This document shows, one piece after another, positions 1 through 12,132 of a DNA stretch of 64,000 nt. This DNA comes from Metallyticus violacea (Eukaryota; Arthropoda; Insecta; Mantodea; Metallyticidae): positions 308,608,512-308,672,511 of the forward strand of contig CM060846.1 of the NCBI GenBank assembly GCA_030762175.1, read 5' to 3'. The notes below the pieces were generated by a model. The model was not told the origin of the DNA. It made no database searches and saw only the letters and a list, made by a program, of their open reading frames with translations. The position numbers were made by a program, and so were the translations under genes. How positions within the stretch are numbered: position 1 is the stretch's first letter; each line of letters begins with the position of its first letter.

Positions 1-230
1 TTTTTCACACAGCGACTCTTATCTCCCATTTTCCGGCTGCTGTACTTCCCCAGTAAGCTCGGCACTCAGGCGGTCCGTAACTGTGTACAGAGTGTATATG
101 AATAACTACTCCTAGTTTTGTGATGTGATAGATGACATGAAAATAGACATTTTTTCATAATAAAGTAATACCCGGAAATGCTTCGTTTTCAATAAAAAAG
201 AAGAGCACATCACTCACGTTATGGCTGATT

Positions 231-617
231 TAAAGCTACCATAAACAGTTGAAGTTATATCTTTCAGTTGTTCTTGTTACCATAAGGGATTGAAGTTATA
301 TATTTCAGCTATTCTTGTTACCATAAAAATTGAAGTTATATGTTTCAGCTATTCTTGTTACCATAAGGGATTGAAGTTATATGTTTCAGCTATTCTTGTT
401 ACCATAAAAATTGAAGTTATATGTTTCAGCTATTCTTGTTACCATAAGGGATTGAAGTTATATGTTTCAGCTGTTCTTGTTACCATAAACAATTGAAGTT
501 ATATGTTTCAGGTATTCTTGTTACCATAAGCAGTTGAAGTTATATGATTCAGCTATTCTTATTGCCATTAGCAATTTAAGTTATATGTTTCAGCTATTCT
601 TATTACCATGGAAATAA
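231..617 (+). repeat. Minisatellite with 40/41-base units, dimeric pattern
   Basis: About nine tandem units of a gaagttatatgtttcagc...ttaccataa motif. Units beginning at 251, 292, 332, 373 and 413 alternate between 41 bases (ending ggg-att) and 40 bases (ending aaa-att), giving an 81-base higher-order repeat. Later units (454, 495, 536, 577) are more diverged. As 81 is a multiple of three, the array stays open in one frame and produces an artificial repetitive ORF at 290-496. There is no sign that it is translated. Confidence 0.9.
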
Positions 618-719
618 TTGAAGCTAATTTGTTGTTATATGTCTCAAAATATTTTCTGTGAGATCTGTTTATTTAATTTCAGGTATTAAAATGCGTTGGC
701 TCACAAATATTTAATATGC

Positions 720-1690
720 AGGCATGCATAAGGCATTTTGAACAGTTTACAACAATGTTATTTTGGCAAAGAGAATCTATGAAGAGCAACACTTTCAGCG
801 CCATGTTCCTTGCCATACAACATGGATCAATGTCTTCGATACAGTGGCCGGTTCTAGGAAAAGAAAGTAAATTCAAAAGCAAATCGAATTGTTAGAATAT
901 TATACTTTGAAGATGAAGTTTTGCAGAGGTTTGAAAATTATCCACAAACAAGCACTCGAGCATTCGATGGATACTGTCATGTCTGTATAGAGAGTCATAA
1001 GTGAGTATAAAAGCATTCATTTCATATTCAAAAAGTACAAACATTAATCCCAGATGATTATCCTAAGAGAAAACAATTTACCTAATGGCATTTACATACC
1101 GTTAACAATAAGCATGATTTTGCTAGACGCGTATTATGGGCAGATAACGCATGTTTTTCAAGACACAACCGTCGCATTTTGGAGTGACACTAATCCTAAA
1201 ACTGTAGAGAATCTCCGCAAAATGAAAGTTTTCTATAATATTTGGGTTGGATTTATTGATAAATTTCTAGTTTGCCATACGTTATATCTTCACAACTCTT
1301 TATGGTATTTTAATTGAAGAAATGCTTACGTAGCTACTTGAAAATGTACCGATTAACATATTTGAATAAACGTTATCTTTTATCAAGATGGTGCACCAGC
1401 ACATTTCTACTTAAGAGAGCGGGTCCATTTGATTGGTCAGCACGTTCCTGGATATGATTAAGTTTATTTTTGTGTTTGGGATCATATAAAGCAATTGCTT
1501 ATGAAACTTCCATCGATGCAGCAGAAGAATAAGTTGCTAGAATTATTCTTGTTGTTGACGATTGGCAGAGATATTTAGAAGGATTCGTCGTTCAATCGTA
1601 CAGCGTTATACTTTGTGTGTCAACAATGGCGGTGGCAATTTTGAACTGTTTCTAAATTTTGTGAATACCACTTTCTTCATATCTGGTATT
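720..1690 (+). pseudogene. Transposase relic, mariner-type (broken)
   Basis: Reading across frames gives family signatures in order. There is a helix-turn-helix region with many stops. Then comes HIQKVQTLIPDDYPKRKQF at about 1024-1080, the conserved segment just before the first catalytic Asp. VFQDTTVAFWSDTNP and KVFYNIWVGFIDKFLV follow at about 1155-1275, and YQDGAPAHF at about 1381-1407 holds the second catalytic Asp. A frameshifted AYETSIDAAEE segment (about 1500-1530) matches the region after the third Asp. Several stops and frameshifts mean it cannot make transposase. Confidence 0.75.
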
Positions 1691-1802
1691 AGATAAAATA
1701 AAGTTACTTTGTAGCCAAAAACATAATTAAAATAACTTTTCAAAGTTGAGATTCATTTATTTTATTTCCTTCAGAGCACTAACTTGAAAACGAAGCATTT
1801 TA

Positions 1803-2099
1803 ACGTGGTCCTATTAAGAATGAATATATACATATATTTCCATGTCCTTTACCATATCAGAAAATTAGAAATAATTCTTTTCATACACTCTCTACATCTT
1901 CTCTTTTCAATAGCAGTAGTATTATTCCGTATTGTTTTCAAAAAACTATACTAGAGAAATTAATTTAGTTAAATTTCCTTCATACTGTTGAGAGAAGTGA
2001 ATTATTCCACGTATAGGTCTAAAAAGTGTTACCTAAGAAAAAAAGCGACTAAGATATGTTTAGTCTAAAACATAAAACAGTCCCTACGTCACTTTTCCA

Positions 2100-2141
<42 letters not shown>

Positions 2142-2855
2142 AAGCATAATCATAATATTTTGAGCATTTTAATTAGTAATGTAGATATTGTGTTTATATG
2201 CGTATCGTGAGGTATAACTTTAATATATTAATTGCATGTCGTCAAAAGAGAAATTTCTCTAGTGTGTCTACGGTAGCCCATTCAGAAACGGGGCAGAGCC
2301 AAGAAGGCAATAAACCGCTATACATGGAAGCGACAGGTAGGTGCTGTGCTACTTAAAAACCTTACGTTGGTGAGAGTAAATGAAGTCCAGGCTTTTCAGT
2401 AAGTCAGGGCAATGAGCTCGCTAGTTGTTTGTACAGCTAACTTTAAACCAAGAAATGTAAACAAATGTTTCAATCTCTCAAATAGTAGTGGGTGGCGTGC
2501 GTCAGCAAATAAATTTGAACTAGTCAATAGTAGATGTATTTTTTGAATTTTTAAAGCAAGGGGGCGTGACTTGCACTTGCTTGTGTGATCTCTTTGTCCT
2601 GGTGAAGCCAATATTTAGTTAATTTTAATTGAATATATAAGGAGGCGTTTTCTCTGCTGGGGCATGCAGAATAAGCTCTACAATCGACGCGGTCACTACA
2701 ATAAGTTCTACTTCGGACGCAATTCTCAGTTCGTCTCCTTGGAAGTCACGACAGCTAAATTATACTCGACGCAGTTAAGTTCTGCTGTACGCAGAACACC
2801 ATAGAGCGCAAAAGATCTTGCGAATTATAAATTACCATATATATGTATATGTATA
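1803..2855. other. Gene-free stretch with a TA microsatellite and short GACGC repeats
   Basis: It holds a (TA)n run at 2102-2136. At about 2655-2800 short imperfect repeats of an aataag(c/t)tctac...gacgc motif follow a tatataagg box at about 2633. This could be a remnant of an LTR promoter, but no paired LTR or pol gene is visible. Nothing else was seen. Confidence 0.4.
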
Positions 2856-3616
2856 CCGAGGGTGCCATAAATGTATATACACTTTTACAGTAGATGTCTA
2901 TTTAATATACTTTAAAGTTGGACCGAAAAAAAAAAACAGTAATGTGTAGTATGATGTTCTGTAAACAGATGTGACTCACATTACGTTATGCTAGTGTTGC
3001 TACAACAAAATGCAGTCAAGGTTATCATTTGAATAGCGGAAAGCAATTTTGAAGAGGTATTGGCAAACTAATTCCTTTTGAAGCGACAGTAACTGGCCCG
3101 TGTACCTGAACATGATACGCACACCCGTCTTATCCGCCATTCATACACTCTATGGAAATGAGACCTTTAACTTCCAACAGAATGCTGTACCATCACATTA
3201 CCACAGAGATGTACGTACACGTGATGGCGATCTTCCAAGGCACTGGATAGAACGAAAAGGTCCGATTGAGTTTCCACCGCGTTCTCCTGGTCTAACTCCG
3301 TTGGACTTCTACCTATGGGGAACTCTTAGGGATTTTGTATACGGTAGAAAACCAGCTACACAGGCAGCACTTCGGGAAGAAATTGAAACGACATGTGCTG
3401 CAATCGCTGAGGACACTTTCGCAAACATTGCTCAATTCTAAGTTCAACGTACTTAGAAGTGTATTGACGCCGATGGTGGGCATTTTGAGCAACTGTTGTA
3501 ACTGTAAAAGTTTAGATGAATTGTGCTCATCATTTTCTGTTTGTGTGAATTCAGTTTTGTTATGCTAACACGCCTTTTTCTTTGCTTGAAGTGTGTATAC
3601 ATTTTGGCACCCTCTG
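2856..3616 (+). mobile_element. Internally deleted Tc1/mariner-type element with TA target duplication
   Basis: It is bounded by inverted repeats starting ccgagggtgcca at 2856 and, on the complement, cagagggtgcca ending at 3616. The similarity continues about 27 bases, and TA flanks both sides (2854-2855, 3617-3618). At 761 bases it is roughly half of a usual full element. It retains only the C-terminal part of a transposase, so it is a deletion derivative. Confidence 0.85.
3100..3441 (+). pseudogene. C-terminal transposase fragment, mariner-type
   Basis: An open frame of 113 codons matches the second half of an insect mariner-type transposase. The segment normally holding the second catalytic Asp reads FQQNAVPSHYH, so Asp is replaced by Asn. 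GPIEFPPRSPGLTPLDFYLWG keeps the third acidic position in TPLD, and RDFVYGRKPATQAALREEI is the usual tail. The N-terminal DNA-binding region and first catalytic Asp are missing. With the Asp loss it is not an active enzyme. The frame has stayed open, so the insertion or deletion is probably not very old. Confidence 0.85.
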
Positions 3617-3618
3617 TA

Positions 3619-6600
3619 TATATACATGTGTGTATATGTGTGTGTGTGTGTCATCACGGAAGTATTAACACAGTTGATATCCTCTCTCAGTCCTGTTGAG
3701 CACGAGTCGGAAAATAGCAGAACAGAATCTTAGGATATTGTTATGAAGAGTGGGCAACAACACCAAAGCAATCAATAGTCAATTAACGATACGCCGCTAC
3801 AAAATATGGCGATCAGCATCTAGATCACTTCACAATTGGCGACCAACCTGTTACCATCGACTAAACTGTTTAAAAAATTGGCACCCAACATGTGGCTGCC
3901 GTACACAAAACTACATTAAACAGAGGTTTCAGCTAATGAATAATTCTAGTAATAAAGTATAAAATGGAAGAAACCCGCAAATGCGAATTTTACACACATG
4001 ATAGTTATTCACACTGTGTATTTATGAAATAAAGAGAAAATTAATCTTTTCCACCTTGCAAAATTTATTTCTGTAGTTATTGATAATAAATGGAGTGTTT
4101 CACATAATATAAACCTGAGTTAAATGAAAGCATGAAATGGCATAAACTTACAAGATATTAAGCAATTTCAGAGAAAATAATATAAATGAGAGACACATTT
4201 CTTAGAATTGTCATGTAGTCACAAAGCAACACAGATTTAATTTTCTCCCTGCTGTGAGTAATAACGTACTAGGTCGAAACATAAATGTCACAATAACATA
4301 AGCTTATCCACAGGTAGGCTCGAAAAGCTAAGTTTATGTGTTTCAAATAAACGTGTGTGTAATATACGGGAAGGTCAGATTATATACCCGCGCAAACCAG
4401 CAATTTGCTCTCCGCTAGCGATGCGCTATCACCTGTCACTTTATCGCCCTAGGTCACGTGCGTCACGACATTTTAGGTCTCGGGGCTTTTACGCAGATGT
4501 GAGCAGTTACCTTTATAACTTTGGAATATTTCTATAGAGTGTTTTTGTAATAGCTTAGAAAATGTTATCCAAATACAGTATTCAATAGCGAGTGTCGTGT
4601 TAACATGTTCTGCCTATGAAGATTGCAGAAGATTTCACAAAAGATACACATATGTTAACATTGCGGTAATAGAGCATCTTTAATGCCCACAATTATGTGG
4701 ACATTATTTTACGATCCCTTTATTTTCATACATATATGAAGCATTTTCCACTAGAACTATGCAACAAGGCATCCTTCTAATTACTCAATGTATTAACATC
4801 ATACAGTGCTTGGATATTGTTGTGTGGCCCTTAGATCCCTTTACCTAACACCTTCGACTTTTAACACTGGAAATTTCTAGAATATAGTGTACAACGATAA
4901 TGCACATATAAAACTAAAGAATAACATCCGGGAAAACACTGCGTCCTACTCTCCAGGGAAATATCAACATTTCTTTAGCAGGTACCAAAGATGTTTGGAA
5001 TACAAGGAGTTACTCTATGTATTGGCTTATTTATTATGACTGATTAATCGCTATTTTAAATAGTCATATTTAACAAATTTTACCACACTGTTTCCGCGAC
5101 TGGCATGTGATAGTGCGCAAGTCAATTAATCGTAGTTATTTCTTCTGCGGCGGGATATTCGTTATTCGGTCAAATCGAATTAGAGAGAAAGACAGAGGTG
5201 TCGATTGGATCGGTCGTATTTATGCAACCCATAGATTACAACATAATGTGAAAACATCCCCTATTGTTCTTTTATATCTGCTTTTATAATACAGTTATTC
5301 GTTTCTACCAATCCATGTTTGACAAACAGACGCAGAACATCCTAGAAAGTTTGTAGAATAGCGTTCCTTGCAGATTTGCATGCGAGACGTTTCGAAAATG
5401 TTGCATTGTAAAGATCTACCGGAGTAGCGTGGATTTTAGTCCAGTAAATGATATGGAGTCAATATTTGGCAGTTCAAAAACTGGTGATTTTTAACGTTTT
5501 TATCCATTAATTTAATTTCGATGTGAGCCAAAGAGATGAATACAAATAAGAGGGTTGCTCAATAAATGAAAATCATAGTACACTATCTCGTGTAGTTAAT
5601 CTTCTTCCGCTTGGTACAAGCGATTCAGTTAGCTTTCTAAATGGAGTTTGCAACTTTGGTTATATTCGGTGGCATTCCCACGGTAAAGCTAGGATTTAAA
5701 GTAGCGTGAATTTCTCTAAACTTCCGGTGCACATCGTGCGCATCACACAGACACGCTGTAGTACCCAACAAAGCTTATCTATCACACTTCAGCACATTAG
5801 CCAAGCGGCTAACAAGAAGAGTTTAGCATTCTCCAAACTAGAACCTCTTGTTCCACTGGTCAGTACGATTACGCTGAGATACTTCATGATGCAAAATCCT
5901 TTGTGTTGAAGTAAGTATATAAGCAACCGTAGCTTCTGGACACAAAATGTTGGTATTTTTCATAGGTGAGCAAGAGACTGTGTCGAAGTGAACTTGACAT
6001 ATTCAGACTTCATTGTATTTGTCTTGAGGTTTATGTTTTATGCGAATTTTAATTGGTTTGGCGGAAAATGAGTGCACCATCAACATTCACAGGCATTTAA
6101 TAAATGTGTTTATAGAAATTGCCTTGGGTTAAGTGACTGTTAGTGGGGCGAAGATTGCCATTAGAAGAAAATCGATGCAGTGTCACTTGTTATCCATGCT
6201 CCGGGTGGCCGCACATTTGAACTACCTTTGCAGTGAGGTTATTTTAGTTGCAGACCTCCTGAGCGCTGCTACTTACTGGGAAGTGGTGCAACCTCAGTCA
6301 GATAAAAGGGAGATAGTGTCTTGGGGGGAAAAGTTAGATGAATTACAGGAGAGTACTAGGCAAATGCCAGCAATATTTGCCGCTTATAGGTATAGTTTTT
6401 TACATGCATGCCATTATCAACATTAAATAATGTATCATTTTATGCTTTCAGTAAAACCCTGAATAATAAAATAAAAATAACAACTTTAACGGCCCGTAAC
6501 TTAAATAATTGCACTGTAGAATAAACCGATGTCCTTATTTAGGAAGATCAATGAATAACTTGACATCTCTGTCGGAGGATCAACACATTTATCCATCAGT

Positions 6601-8912
6601 TGCAACATTCAAACATTTGTGTTAAATGGATTATAACTGTCGATCTTAAGAAACAGAAAATCACGAGTTGTTCAAGAGTTCCTTGGTGAAATTAACTGTT
6701 TCTTGTCCAGCAGTATAAAGGGAAACGAGGCAAAGGCCAATCCAAGAAACAGCATCGAAACATTTCCAGGAAAAAATTTAAAGTAATGCCTTAGTCCGTA
6801 AAGTCATAGGCACATTCTCTGGGACACTATTTTAACCAAAATATTGCCGCACGGTAAAATAGTATATGTCAAAACACTTAGGAATTTGAAGTGATTCAAG
6901 TGCAGCCGTTCTCACAAAAATGCATCCAAATCTAATAACCCAAGAACAAATCACTGAATTTGGTGAAATTTCTATCTTATCCACCCTACAGCCGGCTCTT
7001 GCAACTTCTGTCTTCCATCTCTTCAGTTCTCTAAAGGATGAAATCCTTGGGAGGCTAAGACCAGCTGAGAGACAGGCTTACAGCGTAATACCGCGACGAC
7101 ATCTGTGGTGCAATGCAATAGATTTGCAAAGAGATTGAAGTGATTTTAATATGATGTGTCCACGATATGGCTGTAGAATATCCACCCAAAGGTCCCATAT
7201 CGAACCCCGGGTCTTTCAGGGGCCCGAAGTCGCCTTTTGTACCCCCATATTTACGGGAGAAAGGAGATGAAAGGAAAAGATCCAAATCATACGACAGTGC
7301 TTCATTGAACGCCTAGAAGTATTTATTCATACGACAATTTGTTAACGGTCATCTGGTTCGTTGCCTCTTTTACATTAACACCACGAACTATGTACGCTGC
7401 CTGAACTGGAATCAGGAAATGCTTCACATTACTACGTGTCTCGCTGCCCCAAGTACTGAGTGAATTGTACTTGCACTGAAGTTATCAAAAAGCGTCTCAT
7501 CTGCCCCAAGAAATCCACCGTCCAAAAACTACACTGTGTGTCGTCTTTCACCCACCTTGTTTACACTGCTGACTTGAAATCTAGAAAATGCTTCTAATGT
7601 ATCTGGAATCACCTTCTGGAAATGCATTCTGTAAATGCCTTATGGAAATACCTGCTTTTGCAAAGTTGTTTCCCCATATATACTAATTTCAAAGTGTCCC
7701 CATGTGTTCATGGACGCTCAATGGGGTCCACAGGTGATAGCTCACCGGTTACTGAGCCTTCAAAATATTCAAATATTATTGGTGAGTTCTTGCGCTCCCA
7801 AACGCGTTCTCTTTAAATTTTTCAACCCTTTAATTTGTTATTAGAGAGTTCATGATCGCCCGATGTATTGACGTTATTGCCGACGCCTGCTCCTGTGGTA
7901 TCTTTAACGAACTTCAGATTATCTCCAGCAAGTAAGAATACAAAAGACCTATTGTTCGATTAATGCCGGAATACCCGCATGCACTTAGCTTTGTTACAAT
8001 AAAAATACTTATTGCTCCGGCCATTTCCAGCAAGTGAGAATACAAACAATTATAATATGCAGCCTTTCCTTCACGTCAAACAGGTATGCGTCTAGGTAGC
8101 TTAAATACATTTTTCTGATACATAAAATGTTCTTGCTTGTTACCATAGGCTATACAAAACATGTAATAACTATTGCTATTTAAATTATGTATAGACTTTC
8201 ACTCTCAGGCACGCGTGGGCGGGAAGATCGGTTACAAGATTTATTGTAAAATAGTTCTCTATAGCCAAAGATTTTAGGAAAAAGCGAACTCGTGTATTGA
8301 AACTGAAATGTAGCAAACCCTGAAAGAGAAAACATTTTTGATTTTACTTATTAAACACCCTGCATAGTATTTACCCTCAGGTAATACTTTGAAGAGCTTT
8401 GCTACATTATGATTGCCCAATATTTGTATTTTAGGTAGCCAGTGTTGATTCATACTAGGCTTAAACTTCGACAGCTACAGGCGTTTTCAATACATGGAAT
8501 GTTTATTACTTGGCTGTTGGGTTACAGCATAATCTAAATGTACTCGCTATGAATGTTTCAGTGTTTACCAGGGGAAATTTATTCGATTCGTTTATGATAT
8601 GTACTTCAGTACTTCATTCATCCAATATTATTAATATACTGGGGCCAATATTTGTGCCTCACCTTATTTTGAACTGCATTCTCTTCTTTTCTTACTTTAC
8701 TGTGCTTACCCCTATTCACTTTTCTTTCCACTTTTTCTCAAAATATGCCAAAATGATGAGAATCTCACATATTGTTAAAAGCGACACTTAAGATTTTCGA
8801 TATGGTTTACTTTATGAAGACGGCAAATATTTAACGTCATGTAATATGTCTTTGAATGAAATGCCTATTTCTGTAGCAATCGTACTGTGTTTGCATCTTT
8901 GATGTCCATATC
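3619..8912. other. Gene-free stretch, mostly unremarkable
   Basis: A short TG-rich microsatellite follows the transposon (3625-3651). At about 3870-3890 the text tggcacccaacatgtgg resembles an LTR primer-binding site, but no LTRs are visible. At 6985-7050 an open frame reads HLFSSLKDEILGRL, faintly like the end of a mariner catalytic domain, but too weak to call. ORFs at 4355, 5107, 5706, 6133 and 8510 show no recognised motifs and look like chance. Confidence 0.4.
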
Positions 8913-9651
8913 ATGTTTTCTATCTTTTATCTTTTGCTTCAATTTACCTTTATCTTAGGAAATGATAATGGCACTAGACTTACGGGTCTATTGAGAACTT
9001 TAGGAGGTAAGCATAGAGGTTATAGTACCATAACATTTAATGATAGACCTCATTTAACAGTATCTTCTGCCTCTCATTCAGTTTTTGCATTGCAAGGAGA
9101 AGCCTTCATCAAAATAGGACTAAGAAGCATGTATTGTGCTTAGCAATTTGCATAGTCTCAAGAGCGAAGGTAAGGGAAAAGCTTTCATGACCTTATTTTC
9201 TAGAAGTACACTAGCCGCCACGGAAATGTTTAAAGAGAGTTGGGGAGGTGGTAACAGTACAGTGGAAAGTTCGGGTTGTCATGTTCAAGTAATAAAAATA
9301 GTTTTGTTGGCCTTTGATTATCGTAGAAGGTATTCGTGTGCATTCTTTATCGCTACTCAGTCGGAACCATGGGAAGTGATGAGTTAATTAGCTACTGAAT
9401 TAGAAGAAGGAGAAAACAGGAGTACAAACGAAGAAGAGACTAACTATACATCTATAGTTCGAGGTAATGCAGTCCGGATACAGTGTGCTAAAATTATACA
9501 AAGTGAATATTTAACAAATGTAGATGGAAAATGCCACGCAAAAATTAAAATGTCAAACATAGCAACAGGAATACTATGTTCGAATAATCACAGGATTATT
9601 TCAATTGGACTTAAATCAATGTTCAACACCTACAGAAAGAAATAGATCTGA
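8913..9651 (+). pseudogene. Unassigned coding remnant in two frames
   Basis: I do not recognise this protein. Frame one (8913-9143) is open for 76 codons with a non-repetitive, protein-like composition (NGTRLTGLLRTLGGKHRGYS, then RPHLTVSSASHSVFALQGEA, then IGLRSMYCA). A second frame runs from 9136 to a TAG at 9649-9651 with only one internal stop (about 9385-9387), through KAFMTLFSRSTLAATEMFKE, RGNAVRIQCAKIIQSEYL and IISIGLKSMF. The two parts share an (I)GL(R/K)SM(Y/F) motif near their ends. A pyrimidine-rich acceptor-like ttatcttag precedes 8960. It could be a decayed mobile element, an integrated viral relic or a host gene fragment. No function is proposed. Confidence 0.4.
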
Positions 9652-10293
9652 AAACAAAAGGCGCACGAAATTCTGCAGAATTGTTCATTTCGGAAAAGAT
9701 CTTATTTGTAGAACGGCGTATGAATCCTATACTAACCACATGTCTCCCACAGTTGGAACGGTATTGACATTCTTGTATGAAAAAACTAAAGGTACTGATT
9801 ATGAGCACACTGCATCAAGAAAGCATTTCCTATCTCTAGGTTCCAAATATATTGGCGAAAGTTATTCCGTTCTAATGAACACAGCAAAAATCCAAGCGAG
9901 CATCGTACCTAGCAATGTTGTAGGCAGTAGGAATACCAGATGATACAGCTATGTAACCTGGTACATATACATGAGGGAGTCTTCAGGCAATGGATCGATG
10001 GCACACAAGTTTGCGATAGCAAGTTTTCTTCAGGGAAGGGCAGATAATTATAACTCTACATGCAGGCAGAAGAAACGAATTTATACCAGAAGTACTCCTC
10101 ATTATACATCGATATGATTGAGTCTCCCGCAGATTACCGCGATGCCATAACTGGAAGGCTGTTCGAAGATCGGTTTAAAGATGTTTTGAAAATCTTGGAG
10201 GAGCCTTCTGTAATAATGATGGATAATGCGCCACACCTCGAAGTCTCAGTTCAGCACTAGCCAGAGCATCTAGTTTAGCAGCTACCTTACAGT

Positions 10294-10324
<31 letters not shown>

Positions 10325-10740
10325 TCCGATGTCTGAACAAATGTTTAAATCGAAGGTACAGCTTCTGCACCTAATCAGAACTAAACGAAACAAAGAAAAA
10401 AGTAAAGCGGTAAACCAGTTAGATTTTCAACATGGGCACAAGGTTTTGTGACTACCGCCTTACCAATGCATTTAAATCCCATTGAACATGTTTGGTCTGA
10501 ACTTAAAGGAAGAGTAAAATCTGGGAATACTCTTTAGAGAAAAGGTGTTAATGAGATTTCGTGATTTTATAGACAATTTATTGAAAAAAATTTGATTATA
10601 AGAGACATTGACTCAATTTTATGAGAGATGTACAAGCAATAGAGAACCGTTACCGAAAGACGGAAAGTGAAGAACCTGTCGTGTTTTCAATAACTGATAA
10701 TGCAGAAGGATTAGATTTCGAATAATAAGCCTAATTATTG
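9610..10740 (+). pseudogene. IS630/Tc1-like DDE transposase relic
   Basis: Pieces of a DDE transposase occur in order across frames. RIVHFGKDLICR near 9680 is plausibly the N-terminal region (weak). RQWIDGTQVCDSKFSSGKGR at about 9982-10043 and LITLHAG follow. DYRDAITGRLFEDRFKDVLK and VIMMDNAPH (10130-10240) hold the second catalytic Asp. LPMHLNPIEHVWSELKGRVK (about 10460-10522) holds the final acidic residue, Glu, in NPIE. A run of 27 A's at 10294-10320 splits the catalytic half. At least two frameshifts and several stops kill it. Both visible catalytic residues are kept, so loss came by frame damage rather than active-site change. Confidence 0.7.
10294..10320. repeat. Poly-A run
   Basis: Twenty-seven consecutive A's inside the DDE transposase relic. 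It may be the tail of a truncated retroposed sequence or simple slippage. No SINE body is visible upstream. Confidence 0.8.
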
Positions 10741-11299
10741 ATCAAGATATGCAACATGTTTTGTGGCAGACTTACGCAAATAAAAATAGTCGCATTCTTG
10801 GATGACAAAATATGGCTAAGTGCCCATGTAAACAAAACCACTACAGAAGACGCATTTCAGAGGGGAAGTGACAGTACATGAAGACGACGCCAGTCCTCCC
10901 TAAGGTAAATTGCAGCTGTGGCCGAGTGACTTACATGACTTAAATGGAAAGGATTTTGGAATCTGTGCAAGTGCGAATCACGAATCTTCTATTTAAAGTA
11001 TCATTTTAAAATAAATTATATATAAACAACCTTTTTTCAATGCTAATATTCTTCCACCGATTAAGAAAGTAAACACATGTGATTGATCATTTCATTGAAA
11101 TAAAAGACTATTCGGTATATTTATAATACTTTCTATCATAGTATTTAATATACCAAAATGTTGGGTGTGGTTCAGCACTACGAATGCTAGTATTATTTTT
11201 ATCCTATTCTAGAGAAAGCCCCTACTACCCGTCTCAGCGACTGATCGAACTAAAGGATAATACTTCGACTCTCAGGACCGCTTGCTGTTGACATACTTT

Positions 11300-11760
11300 T
11301 TTAATTGAGATATGACTGCCCTTGGTGGACAGACTGGACGCACCGCTGTGTTAGCTTTGATTAAGGCGCGGTTTTCATCGTCTGAGGCTGCTCGTGGACA
11401 GAGCATACCTTCACGACCTAAGAAAGGTATTGCGATGGAATAGTCCTGTTCCTGCAAGATAGCCATAGTTCACAAGCCAAGGATAGTTTGATTTGTTAAT
11501 CAAGAGGATGTCTCGGTGATATCTCCCCAAATCATCTGATCTAATCCCTATTGAGAACGTTTGAGCAGAAATAAAGGAGACTTCGAAATTCCAATCTTCC
11601 AAACTCTCAGTGTCGAGCTATGCACAGGGTTGAAGATGCGTGGTATTCCCTCTAAGAAGGGCTAAATTATTTTCTCCGGCTGGTAGACTACATGCCGAGA
11701 AGAATTAATAAGTTTTTCGAGCATGGAGGATATTGCACTGGGTATTAAGTACTTTTATAT
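11300..11760 (+). pseudogene. Tc1-like transposase relic (C-terminal part)
   Basis: After frame changes one can read LFLQDSHSSQ near 11450 (the second catalytic Asp region). SSDLIPIENV follows at about 11533-11562, the Tc1 signature around the last acidic residue. Then come LHRVEDAWYSL and DYMPRRINKFFEHGGYCTGY at about 11620-11745, which is the usual end of Tc1 transposases. Stops and frameshifts are frequent. No terminal inverted repeats were recognised. Confidence 0.6.
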
Positions 11761-12132
11761 GTTGCTTATTCTAATATTTAATAGGAACCAACCGTGTCTC
11801 AAAAGTAAACCTTATTTTCAAAGTCACGGTGGAAAGGTCTTAAAGCAGCAATGTACATTTTAATACTATAAGCATTAAAACTTCCTCTTAAATTTAAAAA
11901 TTAAACTTCTTACTGGATTGCTGGCCATACAAATAACGAAAAAATAATAAAAATAAAATTGCGAGTTCCAACCCAGATTTCTTCATACACAACATCTATC
12001 CATCGTTCTTCAACTTCCATGGCATTTTGAGACATGAACGTCAAGCTGTTATTTTCAGTGTGCTGTTGTGGTATGAATCAGCGTCTGACGGTGTTCCATT
12101 TAATCAACAAAAATCAATAGTTATTTACATTT

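Larger units (their letters stand above)
171..1802 (+). mobile_element. Mariner-type DNA transposon, decayed
   Basis: The ends carry a perfect 17-base inverted repeat (aaatgcttcgttttcaa, 176-192 and its complement at 1784-1800) next to TA dinucleotides, as expected for the Tc1/mariner superfamily, which duplicates TA. The interior encodes a transposase relic (720-1690), and its left part contains an expanded minisatellite (231-617). The outermost bases of the two ends do not match equally well, so the exact borders are uncertain by a few bases. Confidence 0.7.

Noticed and set aside
290..496. Repetitive 68-residue ORF
   Set aside because: It is the minisatellite read in a frame kept open by the 81-base period. 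It has a non-ATG start and no gene context.
6920..7138. Mariner transposase fragment (HLFSSLKDEILGRL)
   Set aside because: Only one short segment resembles the family, and neighbouring motifs are missing.
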